Shown: piece after piece, positions 15,147-23,763 of the stretch
Layout: each line of letters starts with the position of its first letter
How positions within the stretch are numbered: position 1 is the first letter of the stretch
Source: a virus
Reading direction: 5' to 3' (one strand)
Virus record (IMG/VR): IMGVR_UViG_3300033429_000009
Span: 1 to 45,222 of that record
Length of the DNA stretch: 45,222 bases
The notes under the pieces: model-generated
The model's database searches: none
Seen by the model: the letters and a program-made list of their open reading frames with translations, nothing else
What the model was told of the DNA's origin: nothing
Translations under genes and position numbers: made by a program

Positions 15147-15575
15147 ATGCCGACACGAGAAGAAATCCAAGCCCGCAGGGAAGCGCGGCGGGACGAACTG
15201 TCCGCCGCGCGGGAAGCCCAAGAGTTAGCCGACCTCGAAGTAATCGACTCTCTAGAGGAGCGGTATGGCGACTCGAACATCGCCGTATTGAAGGTGAATT
15301 TCGCGTTGGGACTGCCCGCCCTCGTGGCCGTCCGGACACCAAAGCCCGCCGAGATCAAGCGCTATCAGGACAAGATTCGCCCCTCTAAAAAAGGCGAGGT
15401 TGGCAATCTGGCGCAAGCCACCGAGCAAGTCGGGACGTCCTGCATGGTGTATCCGGCGCGCGAAGATCCGCTTCGTGAATCGTTGCTCGAACATCGCGCC
15501 GCGATGGCCGCGGTTATGGGTTTGGCGGCGCTCAAACTTTCGGAAGGAGCAGCGGAGGAGGAGGGAAAAGAGTAG
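15147..15575 (+). CDS. Tail assembly chaperone, unshifted product
   Basis: 142 aa, highly charged at both ends, with a central conserved-looking core (AVLKVNFALGLPALVAVRTPKP, KRYQDKIRPSKKGEVG). It occupies the gpG slot of the G/G-T chaperone pair, between tube and tape measure. Near its 3' end the -1 slippery heptamer GGGAAAA (15563-15569) is in the proper register (G GGA AAA), one codon before the TAG stop context, so a fraction of ribosomes should give the longer product described separately. Confidence 0.8.
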   Translation: MPTREEIQARREARRDELSAAREAQELADLEVIDSLEERYGDSNIAVLKVNFALGLPALVAVRTPKPAEIKRYQDKIRPSKKGEVGNLAQATEQVGTSCMVYPAREDPLRESLLEHRAAMAAVMGLAALKLSEGAAEEEGKE

Positions 15576-15733
15576 CCGCGTCCGCCGCTGCTATGCGCCA
15601 TGGCACCGGCCATTTGGCGCGAGGGTTGCTGGACGCGATCGGATCTGAGAATCCAACTGTGGAAGCGAAAGCCGCGGCGTTCCGCGTCGCGGCCGTGCTA
15701 CAATTATTGGAGGGAGCTCTCTCTAATGGCTGA
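15147..15733 (+). CDS. Tail assembly chaperone, -1 frameshift product
   Basis: Slippage by -1 at G GGA AAA (15563-15569) bypasses the TAG at 15573 and adds 54 codons that read RVAASAAAMRHGTGHLARG... and end at the TGA at 15731-15733, giving 195 aa. The extension is helical (VEAKAAAFRVAAVLQLLEGAL). Its stop overlaps the tape-measure start by eight bases, as in lambda G-T. The extended form would carry the tape-measure-binding part. The heptamer, register, open extension and position are all visible; the efficiency is unknown. Confidence 0.8.
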
Positions 15734-17795
15734 CGTTCAGTACGCAATCGATATCGCGGCGAATCTGTCGGACGGCGATTCAACCGCTGCGCAACTGGAC
15801 GCTATTGCGGACCGGCTGTCTGGCGCCGGCGCAAAGAGCGCGCAATTCGAGGATGCGATGTCGCGCGTGGCGCGTCAACTAGATGGCGCGCGCACGGCAT
15901 CGGCTACCGCTAACGCTGCGCTCGGGCAGGGCAATCAGCGTTACGGCGAACTGGAGAGGGCGGCGAACAATGCGGCGCGTGCCGTCGAACGCGCCTCCCA
16001 GAAAGGCCCCGTCCCGGAGAGTGTTACCGCGCGCGCAGCGACAGCCAAAGCAGCGCTAGACAAGTATCGCGGGACACTGAGTCGGCTCGAAAGCGACGCG
16101 GAAACCGCGGCTGCCGCGCAAACGAAGCTCACTAAAACAATGGCGAATCTCGGTCGATTGCAGGGGAGGGTCAACGATCGCCTCGGTGATGCGGCCACCA
16201 AAGTGTCTACGTTCCGCGGCGCGTTAGGCGACGTCGGAGGTCCGATAGGTGAGCTAGGCGAGCGGCTACTATTCCCCGTGCAAGCGCTTGTAGATTTGCG
16301 GGAGCGGTTCGGCTCCGTGGTAGCGTTTTCTACGGTAGCCGTTATCGGATTTACTGCGGTCGCTGCTGCGGTCGTCGCCCTCACCGCAGCGTTCGTTGCG
16401 GGCGTAGTTGCGGTGGCCGCCTACGCCGTGAAACTCGGCGACGCTAGACGGAGCGCTGAGCTAGCAACGGAGGCGTTTGAGGCGCTCAACCCCGCGCTTA
16501 GCGGGCTGCCTTGGGCATCGCTGTCTAGAGATACGGGGCTAGCGACGGGCGATTTACAGGGGCTCGCCAAACAGTTGCGGGACGCGAAAGTCGCCGCTGC
16601 TGAATTGCCTGCCGCGCTAGAGGCAGCAGCGAAAGTTGAGTATGCCGCCGGCAAGGGCGCGGCTTCGGAATTTATAGCTGACCTCAAGCGAGGCCAGACA
16701 TCGGTCCGTGAATTCTCTTCAACTGTCGAACGAGAATTCGGTTCGATTGTCGAGCGCAAAATGCTGAGTCTCGAGGCGCAAGGGTCGCGCCTCCAACAGA
16801 ACATTGGGCGCCTTTTCGGCGGCCTCGACATCGAGCCGGTGTTGAAAGGCTTCCGCACGCTGGTCAATTTGTTCGACGAAAACACCGTCGCTGGTCGAAC
16901 GATGAAGACGATGTTTGAGAAGATCTTCCAGCCGATCATTAACCAAGCGAGGATAGCAGCTTTCGTGGTCGAGGCGTTCTTCCTCGGGATTTTGATTGGT
17001 GCCGTGCGGATGTACATCGCACTGAAGCCCGCTATCGATCGCGTCCTAGAACTCATCGGGATAGACACCGAGGGATGGGCGCTGGAAGACGTGTTGCGCG
17101 GAATCGCTAAAGCCGGCGAGTACCTCGTGCCTTTCCTTGTTGGGCTGGTTACGGTCGTTGGCTTGGCGGCCACCGCAATCGGTGTGGTTATGGTCGGTGC
17201 GGTTACTGCGATGGTCACACCGCTCACCGCGGTGGCTGCCGTGATAGCGACGGTAGTCACGGCGCTAGGCGCGCTGGCTTACGCGGTAGGCTACGGCGTG
17301 GCAGCCGCGATCGATACCGCGAAAGGCGCGCTTAACTCGATTATCCCGGTGTTTACCAGCGTTGGCACCGCGATCGTAACGGGTATAGCCGCGGGCATTC
17401 GCGGCGGCGCTGGCATGGTAGTGAGCGCAATCACCGGTGTAGCCAACGGCGCCATTAGCGCAGCGAAACGGCAGCTCGGGATCGCCTCCCCATCGAAGGT
17501 TTTCGCCGAGATTGGCGAGGATACCACCGCCGGTTTCGCGGGCGGTGTCGAGGATACCGCGCCCGCAGCGACGGACGCGATGACGAACATGGTGGCCCCG
17601 ACGCCAGCTGTCCAACGCGCAGCAAATCAAGGCGGCACGGGAGGCGCAACGCCAGCCGCGGGTGCTTCGATTTCGGGCAACACATTCGTGTTTAATGGCG
17701 TGGCGGACGCCGATGATGCCGAGGCGCGATTCACGGAGCTGTTCACGAAGCTACTCGAAGGCGACGCTTCCGCGTTGGCCGGGGGTACCGCATGA
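15726..17795 (+). CDS. Tape measure protein
   Basis: 689 aa; sets tail length as a scaffold inside the tube. It has a long helical, Ala-rich N-terminal coiled coil (about 20-150), two or more hydrophobic segments (about 200-240 and 415-530: for example VAFSTVAVIGFTAVAAAVVA and FLVGLVTVVGLAATAIGVVM), and a Gly-rich C-terminus with the IASPSKVFAEIGEDTTAGF motif common to tape measures. ATG 15726 follows a GGAGGGAGC ribosome site; the longer in-frame start at 15600 belongs to the chaperone extension region. By the usual 1.5 angstrom per residue rule the tail would be about 100 nm. Confidence 0.88.
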   Translation: MADVQYAIDIAANLSDGDSTAAQLDAIADRLSGAGAKSAQFEDAMSRVARQLDGARTASATANAALGQGNQRYGELERAANNAARAVERASQKGPVPESVTARAATAKAALDKYRGTLSRLESDAETAAAAQTKLTKTMANLGRLQGRVNDRLGDAATKVSTFRGALGDVGGPIGELGERLLFPVQALVDLRERFGSVVAFSTVAVIGFTAVAAAVVALTAAFVAGVVAVAAYAVKLGDARRSAELATEAFEALNPALSGLPWASLSRDTGLATGDLQGLAKQLRDAKVAAAELPAALEAAAKVEYAAGKGAASEFIADLKRGQTSVREFSSTVEREFGSIVERKMLSLEAQGSRLQQNIGRLFGGLDIEPVLKGFRTLVNLFDENTVAGRTMKTMFEKIFQPIINQARIAAFVVEAFFLGILIGAVRMYIALKPAIDRVLELIGIDTEGWALEDVLRGIAKAGEYLVPFLVGLVTVVGLAATAIGVVMVGAVTAMVTPLTAVAAVIATVVTALGALAYAVGYGVAAAIDTAKGALNSIIPVFTSVGTAIVTGIAAGIRGGAGMVVSAITGVANGAISAAKRQLGIASPSKVFAEIGEDTTAGFAGGVEDTAPAATDAMTNMVAPTPAVQRAANQGGTGGATPAAGASISGNTFVFNGVADADDAEARFTELFTKLLEGDASALAGGTA

Positions 17796-18337
17796 ATCCG
17801 CATATGTTCCCGGACCTCTACAAGTCCATCTTCGTTGGGGTCGGCGCGTCCGCCATGCGGTCACCTGGTGTCGTGACCCTCTCCGGACACGACCGTACTC
17901 AGGAATGGGAGAAGAATAAAGCCAAGGGCCAGAAGGGATCGTCGTCCGTACATAACGGCTCACCGATCGGCGAGTTTCAGGCATCGTTCTTTTTGGCGAA
18001 CGAGGAAGATCAAGCGGAATGGCCCGCGTTTAAAGCGAAGCTTGAGAGCACGATCAACGGGGAGAAAACTTTCGCGTTGCCGTGTTTTCACCCCGATCTC
18101 GGCGAAAACGGCTACACGGAAATCTCGCTTAGCAGTATGGGAGGGCGCGTCTGGGATAAGACGGGCGGATGCATAATCCTAGTGAAGCTAATCGAGTTCA
18201 AACCGCCGAAGCCACGATCGTCATCCACGGCTACGGCGAAGCCCTCCGGGAAAACGCCTGGCAAAGACACATATGATCCAAACGCGGCTACTAAACGCGA
18301 GCTCGCGGGGCTCCTAGCACAGGCGGATACGGTATGA
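17792..18337 (+). CDS. Baseplate/tail protein at the Mu gp43 (gpN) position
   Basis: 181 aa between tape measure and hub, joined to both by ATGA-type overlaps. The core (HMFPDLYKSIFVGVGASAM, GEFQASFFLANEEDQAEW, NGEKTFALPCFHPDLGE) resembles small beta-barrel baseplate proteins that adapt tube to hub. The C-terminal 45 residues are Ser/Thr/Lys/Pro-rich and look disordered. Specific family assignment is not certain. Confidence 0.55.
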   Translation: MNPHMFPDLYKSIFVGVGASAMRSPGVVTLSGHDRTQEWEKNKAKGQKGSSSVHNGSPIGEFQASFFLANEEDQAEWPAFKAKLESTINGEKTFALPCFHPDLGENGYTEISLSSMGGRVWDKTGGCIILVKLIEFKPPKPRSSSTATAKPSGKTPGKDTYDPNAATKRELAGLLAQADTV

Positions 18338-19392
18338 CACCAGCAACGATCAACGGCTCGCCGATCGCTAAACTGGTAGTTCAGATCCCGGCGTGCGGAG
18401 TGTGGTGGGCAGAGCTCGAGACGCAAGCAGAACTCGACCTGACACGTGGCGATAGCGCGGAGATTGTTATCGCCGACATCACGCTATACGGTACCGTGGT
18501 TAGTGGTGGTGACTACGCTGGCCGGGGCTTCTATCGCGTAGCGGCAGGCGAGGGGAGGTGGGGTACCGCCGTGGCAGCCAAGGGGTACGCGAGTAGCCTC
18601 GGTGTTTCCGCTTCTTTGGTCGTGTCGGACGTCGCCGCGGAGACTGGGGAGTCGTGTCCGGTGCGCCCCACGAATCGGCTTGGCGAACACTACGCCCGCA
18701 CCGCGGGACCTGCCTCCCGGGTGTTGCACGACGTCGCCCCTTTGGGGTGGTATGTTGACTTCGGTGGGGTGACGCGATTCGGATTGCGCGCGGCGACGAC
18801 ATACGTTGGTACCGCGCCTCGAACACGAGTAGCCCCCGGGTCCGACGTGATAGAGGTGACGCCAGAGGAAGAAATCTCGACGCTGGTTCCTGGCGTTTCG
18901 ATCGATGGGAGCGCGGCCGCGACCGATGTCGAGTACGCGTTGGACGACAGGCGTCTGACGGTGCGAGTCTATGCCGGCGAGTCGTGTTCGAGGCGTGCGA
19001 GCGCCTATCAAAAAATAGTCGAAGCGCTGGATCCGAGGCGCCTCTATCGCGGTACCTTTGAGTTTCGCGTCGTGACCCAGGTTGGGGAGCGGCTCAATTT
19101 GCAGCCGGTGCGGTCGGCGAACGGGCTGCCTGATCTGGCGCTCGTACCTACGCGATACGCGGCGGGTGTGCGTGCTACGCATGCGCTCGGGTCGCTGGTA
19201 TTGGTGACGTTCGTCGACGCTGACCCCTCGCGACCGGTGGTGATTGGCGGTGACGCGCCCGACTCACCAGGGTGGATGCCGACGGCGCTATCGCTAGGCG
19301 AGGACCCGGTGCTAGGCGTGGCTAGGATTGGCGATGTCGCTGGTCCGTGGGCGATTGCTACTGGGTCCCTACGAGTAAAGGCAGGCCTCTGA
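18334..19392 (+). CDS. Baseplate hub/spike protein (gpD/gpV-like)
   Basis: 352 aa. The N-terminal two thirds looks like a hub with small beta-barrels (GDSAEIVIADITLYGTVVSGG; HDVAPLGWYVDFGGVTRFGL). The last 100 residues carry an OB-type segment (LGSLVLVTFVDADPSRPVVIGG) as in gpV/VgrG spike proteins. Hub and spike OB domain seem combined in one polypeptide, while Mu uses separate gp44 and gp45. A long beta-helical spike tip is missing, so the tip may be a separate protein. Confidence 0.65.
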   Translation: MTPATINGSPIAKLVVQIPACGVWWAELETQAELDLTRGDSAEIVIADITLYGTVVSGGDYAGRGFYRVAAGEGRWGTAVAAKGYASSLGVSASLVVSDVAAETGESCPVRPTNRLGEHYARTAGPASRVLHDVAPLGWYVDFGGVTRFGLRAATTYVGTAPRTRVAPGSDVIEVTPEEEISTLVPGVSIDGSAAATDVEYALDDRRLTVRVYAGESCSRRASAYQKIVEALDPRRLYRGTFEFRVVTQVGERLNLQPVRSANGLPDLALVPTRYAAGVRATHALGSLVLVTFVDADPSRPVVIGGDAPDSPGWMPTALSLGEDPVLGVARIGDVAGPWAIATGSLRVKAGL

Positions 19393-19610
19393 TGATGTCA
19401 TCCGCTACATTGAAAGCAGCGATCAAAACTGCGATGATCGATGATTGCGGCGCGGTCGATAGCGACACGACCGACGATTTCGCGCAAGCGCTAGCGGTCG
19501 CGATCGTTGACCACATCACGACATACGCCGTGGTGCCGGCTGGCATCGCTGTTAATGTCGACCCGAACACGGGTATCGGCGCCACCACCGGCACGGGGAC
19601 GGTGGCATGA
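19392..19610 (+). CDS. Small baseplate-associated protein, 72 aa
   Basis: The ATG overlaps the hub stop (TGATG). An N-terminal helix (SATLKAAIKTAMIDDCGAVDSD) and a second helix (FAQALAVAIVDHITTYA) precede a short Gly/Thr-rich tail ending GTGTVA. Proteins of this size and pattern occur between hub and gp25-like genes in many contractile-tail phages; a role in baseplate assembly is inferred from position only. Confidence 0.55.
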   Translation: MMSSATLKAAIKTAMIDDCGAVDSDTTDDFAQALAVAIVDHITTYAVVPAGIAVNVDPNTGIGATTGTGTVA

Positions 19611-20008
19611 CGGTCGGGTACGGTCGAGAGACGTGGTGCTACGGCTCCTATCAGCCCGGTAGATTCGCTTCCGGATGGCAGGTACTAGCCCAGGCATTGT
19701 ACCGCCGTCTGATCACGCCGCGCGGAACGTTGCGTGGTGAAGATGAGTCTACCTATGGTCTCGAGCTCGCCGGCTACATCGGCTCCGTCGGACTTGAGAC
19801 GGCTACCGCGTTGTTGCCTGTGCTGATTCAGGCCGAATTCTTGAAAGATGATCGCGTTGAGTCCGTGTCTGCCAGTGTTTCGAGCGCAGCGGACGACACG
19901 ATCGAGTTGGAGATCGAAGTGGTGCCGGTAGACGAGCTCGAAGATTTCACGTTGACGCTGGCAGTCTCGGACGTCGAGACTAGACTCCTAGGAGCGGTAG
20001 CCGCATGA
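19607..20008 (+). CDS. Baseplate wedge protein, gp25/gpW-like (Mu gp46)
   Basis: 133 aa. ALYRRLITPRGTLRGEDESTYGLELAGYIG matches the conserved start of the GPW/gp25 family (helix, then LxTxxGxx...YGxxL), followed by an acidic beta-strand half. T4 gp25 and its relatives form the wedge base that nucleates sheath assembly. Overlaps of four bases join it to both neighbours, and the gp25-gpJ-gpI order is canonical. Confidence 0.82.
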   Translation: MTVGYGRETWCYGSYQPGRFASGWQVLAQALYRRLITPRGTLRGEDESTYGLELAGYIGSVGLETATALLPVLIQAEFLKDDRVESVSASVSSAADDTIELEIEVVPVDELEDFTLTLAVSDVETRLLGAVAA

Positions 20009-21114
20009 CGATCTCAATCAATACGCTTTTCACCGTCGAGACGGCCGATCGTATCCTGTCCACTGGGCTAGAGCTAGCGGCCGCGCTCGGCCTGACTCCA
20101 ACGTCATGGCGGACAGGCGATCCTACCAAAGCGCTATTCAAATTCGTAGCGGAGGTATTGGCCGCACGTGACACAGTGTCCGCCAGGTATATCAAAGCTG
20201 GGTTTCTCTCGACCGCAACGGGTGATTGGAAGACGGTCGTTGCGGCAGAGGTGTATAACGTCACGCGGCAAGAAGCTACCTATGCGACGTCCACCATCAC
20301 GGTCAACAACACTGGCGGAGGTCTCTACCCGTTAGAGCCGGGGGAGCTAACGGTACGCTCCTCGACGTCGGACAAGACGTACCACAACACCGCGTCGGTC
20401 ACGATCAATCCGAGTGAGACCGGCGTAGAGATAGAGGTGGCTGCCGACGAAGCGGGGTCTGGTAGCTCCGCTGGCACGGACGAAATCGACGAGCTAGTGA
20501 CGTCGCTCCTCGGCGTGGCGATCGTGTCATCCACCGTCGCAATCGGCGTGGATGAGCAGGACGACGACTCTCTTGAGGAGCAATGCCTCGACTCGCTGGG
20601 AGCGCTTTCGCCGAACGGTCCGCCAGACGCATACGAATACGTCGTGACTAACAGTGAGCTCACCGGCGTAACCGAGATCACCCGCGCCGCTACCGTGGCG
20701 GACAGCGATACGGGGGAGGTCACCGTGTTTGTTGCCGGTGCGGCTGGCGCCGTGTCGGGCGCGTCGGTTACGGCCGCGCAAACCGCGGTCGGGCTGTGGG
20801 CAGAACCGCTTACGATCGAGGCCACGGTATCCAATTCGACGGAGGTCGCTCAGGCCATAACAATGACGGTTTCTGGCGACGATATCCAAGCGACATACGC
20901 AGCGGATATCGAAGCGCTCCTCGCGATTCTCTTTAGCTCGGTAGCTATCAGCGGTCTGCTGTCTCGGTCCGCTATTATATCGCTGGCCCAAGTTTATCTG
21001 ATCGAGGGCGGGGCTTCGCGGATCTCGGTAGCCCTCACCGTACCGGCGTCGAACGTCTCGCTAGACGATGGCGAGGTGGTCACGCTCGGCGCCGTGAGCG
21101 TGACGGAGGTCTAA
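20005..21114 (+). CDS. Baseplate wedge protein, gpJ-like (Mu gp47)
   Basis: 369 aa. Typical gpJ layout: an N-terminal helical part (SARYIKAGFLSTATGDWKTVVAAEVY), a mid beta part with YPLEPGELTVRSSTSDKTYHN, then DDDSLEEQCLDSLGALSPNGPPDAYEYVV, which matches the EQRCRDRWAAL...YRYWA-type motif of J proteins, and VTVFVAGAAGAVSGASVTAAQ. It forms the wedge ring around the hub. The stop shares one base with the next ATG. Confidence 0.83.
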   Translation: MTISINTLFTVETADRILSTGLELAAALGLTPTSWRTGDPTKALFKFVAEVLAARDTVSARYIKAGFLSTATGDWKTVVAAEVYNVTRQEATYATSTITVNNTGGGLYPLEPGELTVRSSTSDKTYHNTASVTINPSETGVEIEVAADEAGSGSSAGTDEIDELVTSLLGVAIVSSTVAIGVDEQDDDSLEEQCLDSLGALSPNGPPDAYEYVVTNSELTGVTEITRAATVADSDTGEVTVFVAGAAGAVSGASVTAAQTAVGLWAEPLTIEATVSNSTEVAQAITMTVSGDDIQATYAADIEALLAILFSSVAISGLLSRSAIISLAQVYLIEGGASRISVALTVPASNVSLDDGEVVTLGAVSVTEV

Positions 21115-22091
21115 TGGCTACGCGGTTTCGACTTCTATATAAGTGGATGGTGCCAGGGTGGCTGTCAGTTGACGCCGGTGAGAAGGTCCTGCATACGATC
21201 TCGCTTTTGTTGGACGCTAGCGCTGAGCGTATGCGTCTGGGATTGATGGCACGATTCCCTCGGTTCGCCGGACCTAGCGCGTTAGCGTTGACCGGGCGTG
21301 GTCGGCTGATCTATCGAGGCCGGTCCGAGACCAACGAGCACTACGCGGCGCGATTGCGTGAGTGGCGCTCACCGCGGGGGCACCGGATCCGTGGCAACGC
21401 TTTCGGCTTGCTCGAGCAGATGGCGCAGTATTGGGGCGACGTAGTGACGAATGTCGCTACTATCGACACCCACGGGAAGATGAACTCTCGGGCGTCTGAC
21501 GGCACGCTCACCCGCACCACAGGCAACGCCTGGGAATGGGATGCGGAGCCCGCCGCAAGCTGGTCACGCTTCTGGGCGATGGTCGAAAGCGCCGATGACT
21601 TTGAGCAGTCGCCGAATTTCGGAGACCCCGATTTGTGGGGAGGGGCGCTAGGGACGCCTGGATACACGGTTGGGATTGCGGGTAGCACGCCAGAGGATTG
21701 GGACGCTATGCGTCGGCTAGTCTATGGCAGCCATGTGTGGCGCCCGGCGGGGACCCATCCTATGTGGATCGTGGTGTCCTACGACACGGGGGATCTAGTG
21801 GCGCCCTATCAGGAGTATTGGCGGTGGTCAATCATCGTAGCGGGAACCGCGGTAGCTACACGTGATTCCGATTTTAGTTACGTTGCGCTTGACCGCGAAC
21901 TGAACGCCTACGGGGGTGACCCGACGCGATGGGCGAACGATGTGACGATGCCTGACGCAACTACAGAGAGCGGGGACCCGACGAGTTTCCCGACGTCTAC
22001 CACGCTCCCGAACGGCACCACATATGCGGGCAATCCCGCAAGTTTTCCTACTAGCGTGCAGCTGGTAGACGACGGAGATTTACCCCAATGA
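21114..22091 (+). CDS. Tail protein I-like baseplate/fibre connector (Mu gp48)
   Basis: 325 aa following gpJ as gp48 follows gp47 in Mu. It contains YRGRSETNEHYAARLREWRSPRGHRIRGNAFGLLEQMAQYW, a helical block, and SPNFGDPDLWGG with TPEDWDAMRRLVYGSHVWRPAGTHP, similar in style to gpI/DUF2313 proteins that attach fibres to the baseplate. The C-terminal 60 residues hold short repeats with PTSFPTSTTLPNGTTYAGNPASFPT-like units, probably the fibre-binding end. Confidence 0.65.
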   Translation: MATRFRLLYKWMVPGWLSVDAGEKVLHTISLLLDASAERMRLGLMARFPRFAGPSALALTGRGRLIYRGRSETNEHYAARLREWRSPRGHRIRGNAFGLLEQMAQYWGDVVTNVATIDTHGKMNSRASDGTLTRTTGNAWEWDAEPAASWSRFWAMVESADDFEQSPNFGDPDLWGGALGTPGYTVGIAGSTPEDWDAMRRLVYGSHVWRPAGTHPMWIVVSYDTGDLVAPYQEYWRWSIIVAGTAVATRDSDFSYVALDRELNAYGGDPTRWANDVTMPDATTESGDPTSFPTSTTLPNGTTYAGNPASFPTSVQLVDDGDLPQ

Positions 22092-22822
22092 CTGTTCAAG
22101 CCGCTAGTTTTAACGTCGCGTTCGAAGCTTTGCTAGACCGCACCGCATGCCTAGTCCCTGACGTCCAGACGTTTGAAAGCAGCGGTACGTGGACGAAGCC
22201 GACGCATGCGCTTTGGTGTGAGATTGTTGTGGTGGGGGGCGGTGGTGGGGGCGCGTCATACGCGGCGACAGTCAGTGGTGGGGGCGGTGCTGGTGGGGTT
22301 ATCGCTAGGCGGCGTGTGATGGCGAGCGAGATGCCAGCGACGCTAACTGTTACGGTCGGTAGCGGAGGCGCGGGCGGCACAGGCAACGGAGGCAACGGCG
22401 TTGACGGCGGGGATTCGTCGGTGGCATCCGGCGATTTCCTGATTGGTGCGGGCGGCGGCGATGGCGGTGCAGCTGATATCGGCGGCGTGGGGACGACCGG
22501 CGCTAAACTCTCGGTGGACTACCAGGCGGACGGGGGTGACGGGAACACCGCGGGTGGCATCCCGGGGGGTGACGGAGGCGCAGGGCTTCATACGGCGGCG
22601 CCCGCGGGTGGAGCAACACCCGGCGGGAATCCAGGCGAGCCGGGATTGGGTTACGGTGCCGGTGGTAGCGGCTGTTACACGGGCCTGCCGAGCGGCGCGG
22701 GCGGTGGTGGCTGGGGGACGCAAGCGCTTGCCGGTAGCGGGGGTGACACGGGAGTTGGTGGCGGCGACGGCGCCGATGGCGTAGTGGTGATCACTACTTG
22801 GCGGGGGGTACCGATAACCTGA
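22088..22822 (+). CDS. Glycine-rich tail fibre/adhesin
   Basis: 244 aa. After a short N-terminal domain with FESSGTWTKPTHA and VVVVGGG, about residues 50-240 are dense in GGxGG patterns. This matches the glycine-rich fibre type in which polyglycine II helices pack between beta-strands, as in T-even gp38-type adhesin tips and similar Gly-rich phage tail tips. It ends VVVITTW, as these domains usually do. Its last 29 bases overlap the antisense metalloprotease gene. Confidence 0.75.
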   Translation: MTVQAASFNVAFEALLDRTACLVPDVQTFESSGTWTKPTHALWCEIVVVGGGGGGASYAATVSGGGGAGGVIARRRVMASEMPATLTVTVGSGGAGGTGNGGNGVDGGDSSVASGDFLIGAGGGDGGAADIGGVGTTGAKLSVDYQADGGDGNTAGGIPGGDGGAGLHTAAPAGGATPGGNPGEPGLGYGAGGSGCYTGLPSGAGGGGWGTQALAGSGGDTGVGGGDGADGVVVITTWRGVPIT

Positions 22823-23180
22823 CACATTCTACGTCTAGCACTACGCCATCGCCGGCCATGATGTCACACGGATCTGATGAGTGGTCATGGCCTAGCGCGT
22901 GGCCTATCTCGTGAGCGAGAATGATGTCCACGTCGCTCGCGAGGTCGGACGCAATCTGAATTCTCAGCGGAGAGCCGCGGCCGAGAATCCCCGGAGGTAG
23001 ATCGTCTCGATACACTGGCGTGCCAGGGCATGAGAACTCTACGCCCCATAGGTCACGTGAGAATTGCGTCTCCACTTCGGAAAAGCTGGGTGCACAGAAC
23101 GATCGTGGTCCGCCATCGTCCGCTGAGTTGTTTTCGCAGCCGACTAGCGCTAGTATCGCTATCAGGTAAAATCGTGTCAT
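22794..23180 (-). CDS. Secreted lipoprotein metalloprotease (metzincin-type)
   Basis: 128 aa from the ATG at 23180. Residues 1-15 are a lipoprotein signal (FYLIAILALVGC, C15), so the mature enzyme would be lipid-anchored. The zinc site HEIGHALGHDH (H90, E91, H94, G97, H100) is a complete HExxHxxGxxH, and DIMAGDG about ten residues later is a plausible Met-turn, as in matrixins. The domain is shorter than typical matrixins (about 160 aa). It is the only minus-strand gene in the tail-fibre block, and its ATG overlaps the divergent ATG at 23179. A longer GTG start at 23225 would bury the signal peptide. Confidence 0.82.
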   Translation of the reverse strand: MTRFYLIAILALVGCENNSADDGGPRSFCAPSFSEVETQFSRDLWGVEFSCPGTPVYRDDLPPGILGRGSPLRIQIASDLASDVDIILAHEIGHALGHDHSSDPCDIMAGDGVVLDVECVRLSVPPAK

Positions 23181-23757
23181 GAGTTGGTTAGACGCACTTC
23201 TAGGCCGGATATTCTCTAGTAGCACCGAGCTCGAGTTGCGTGGTGGCGTAAACTACACCGACGGCCTGACTGCTGTCGAGAATGTTGCGGAGAATCGGAT
23301 CGATGTCGGGATTAGCGCGTCCCGAATCCTCGGTATCGGTGGGGTCTCGGTCACGGCCTCCGCGAATACTCCACTAACTGACGATGTGTGGGCGGAATAC
23401 CTCGGCACTTTCACTCTCAATGCTGACTCGAGTCTCTGGACAATTGCGTCTAGTGGCCTCGGTCTAACTTGGGGAGGCACATCGTCGGCAGTGGTCATGG
23501 CATCCACGTCGCTAGACGTGAATCCTCCCTCGACCGGCAATCAATACCACCATAGTTTCGCGATTGACTCCACTCCGGAGGGGCATGACTACGGCGGCCA
23601 AACCTGGGGAGGCGTGCAAGACGAGCGCGCCTTCGTCCACATGACCAGAGTCGAGCCCGGGGAGCAGATCACGATCATGGTCCGCAACACATTCGACAAT
23701 GATGACGTCACGCTAGATGGTGGGACGTTCATGGCGATGGCATTTTCGACAGGATGA
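23179..23757 (+). CDS. Tail fibre/receptor-binding protein, 192 aa
   Basis: Begins MSWLDALLGRIFSSS and continues GGVNYTDGLTAVENVAENRIDVGIS, a type of N-terminal attachment sequence often seen in phage fibre modules, followed by a beta-rich C-terminal domain ending TFMAMAFSTG. It is likely a fibre tip or base module. Its ATG overlaps the antisense metalloprotease start by two bases, so the two starts cannot be used by one transcript. Confidence 0.6.
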   Translation: MSWLDALLGRIFSSSTELELRGGVNYTDGLTAVENVAENRIDVGISASRILGIGGVSVTASANTPLTDDVWAEYLGTFTLNADSSLWTIASSGLGLTWGGTSSAVVMASTSLDVNPPSTGNQYHHSFAIDSTPEGHDYGGQTWGGVQDERAFVHMTRVEPGEQITIMVRNTFDNDDVTLDGGTFMAMAFSTG

Positions 23758-23763
23758 TTTCAC

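Noticed and set aside
16421-17260. Long minus-strand frame inside the tape measure
   Set aside because: Shadow of an Ala/Val-rich coding region; composition is dominated by Ser, Ala and Thr and has no start signal.
22343-22825. Opposite-strand frames in the glycine-rich fibre gene
   Set aside because: GGC/GGT-rich coding sequence creates open frames on the other strand; no ribosome site or family.
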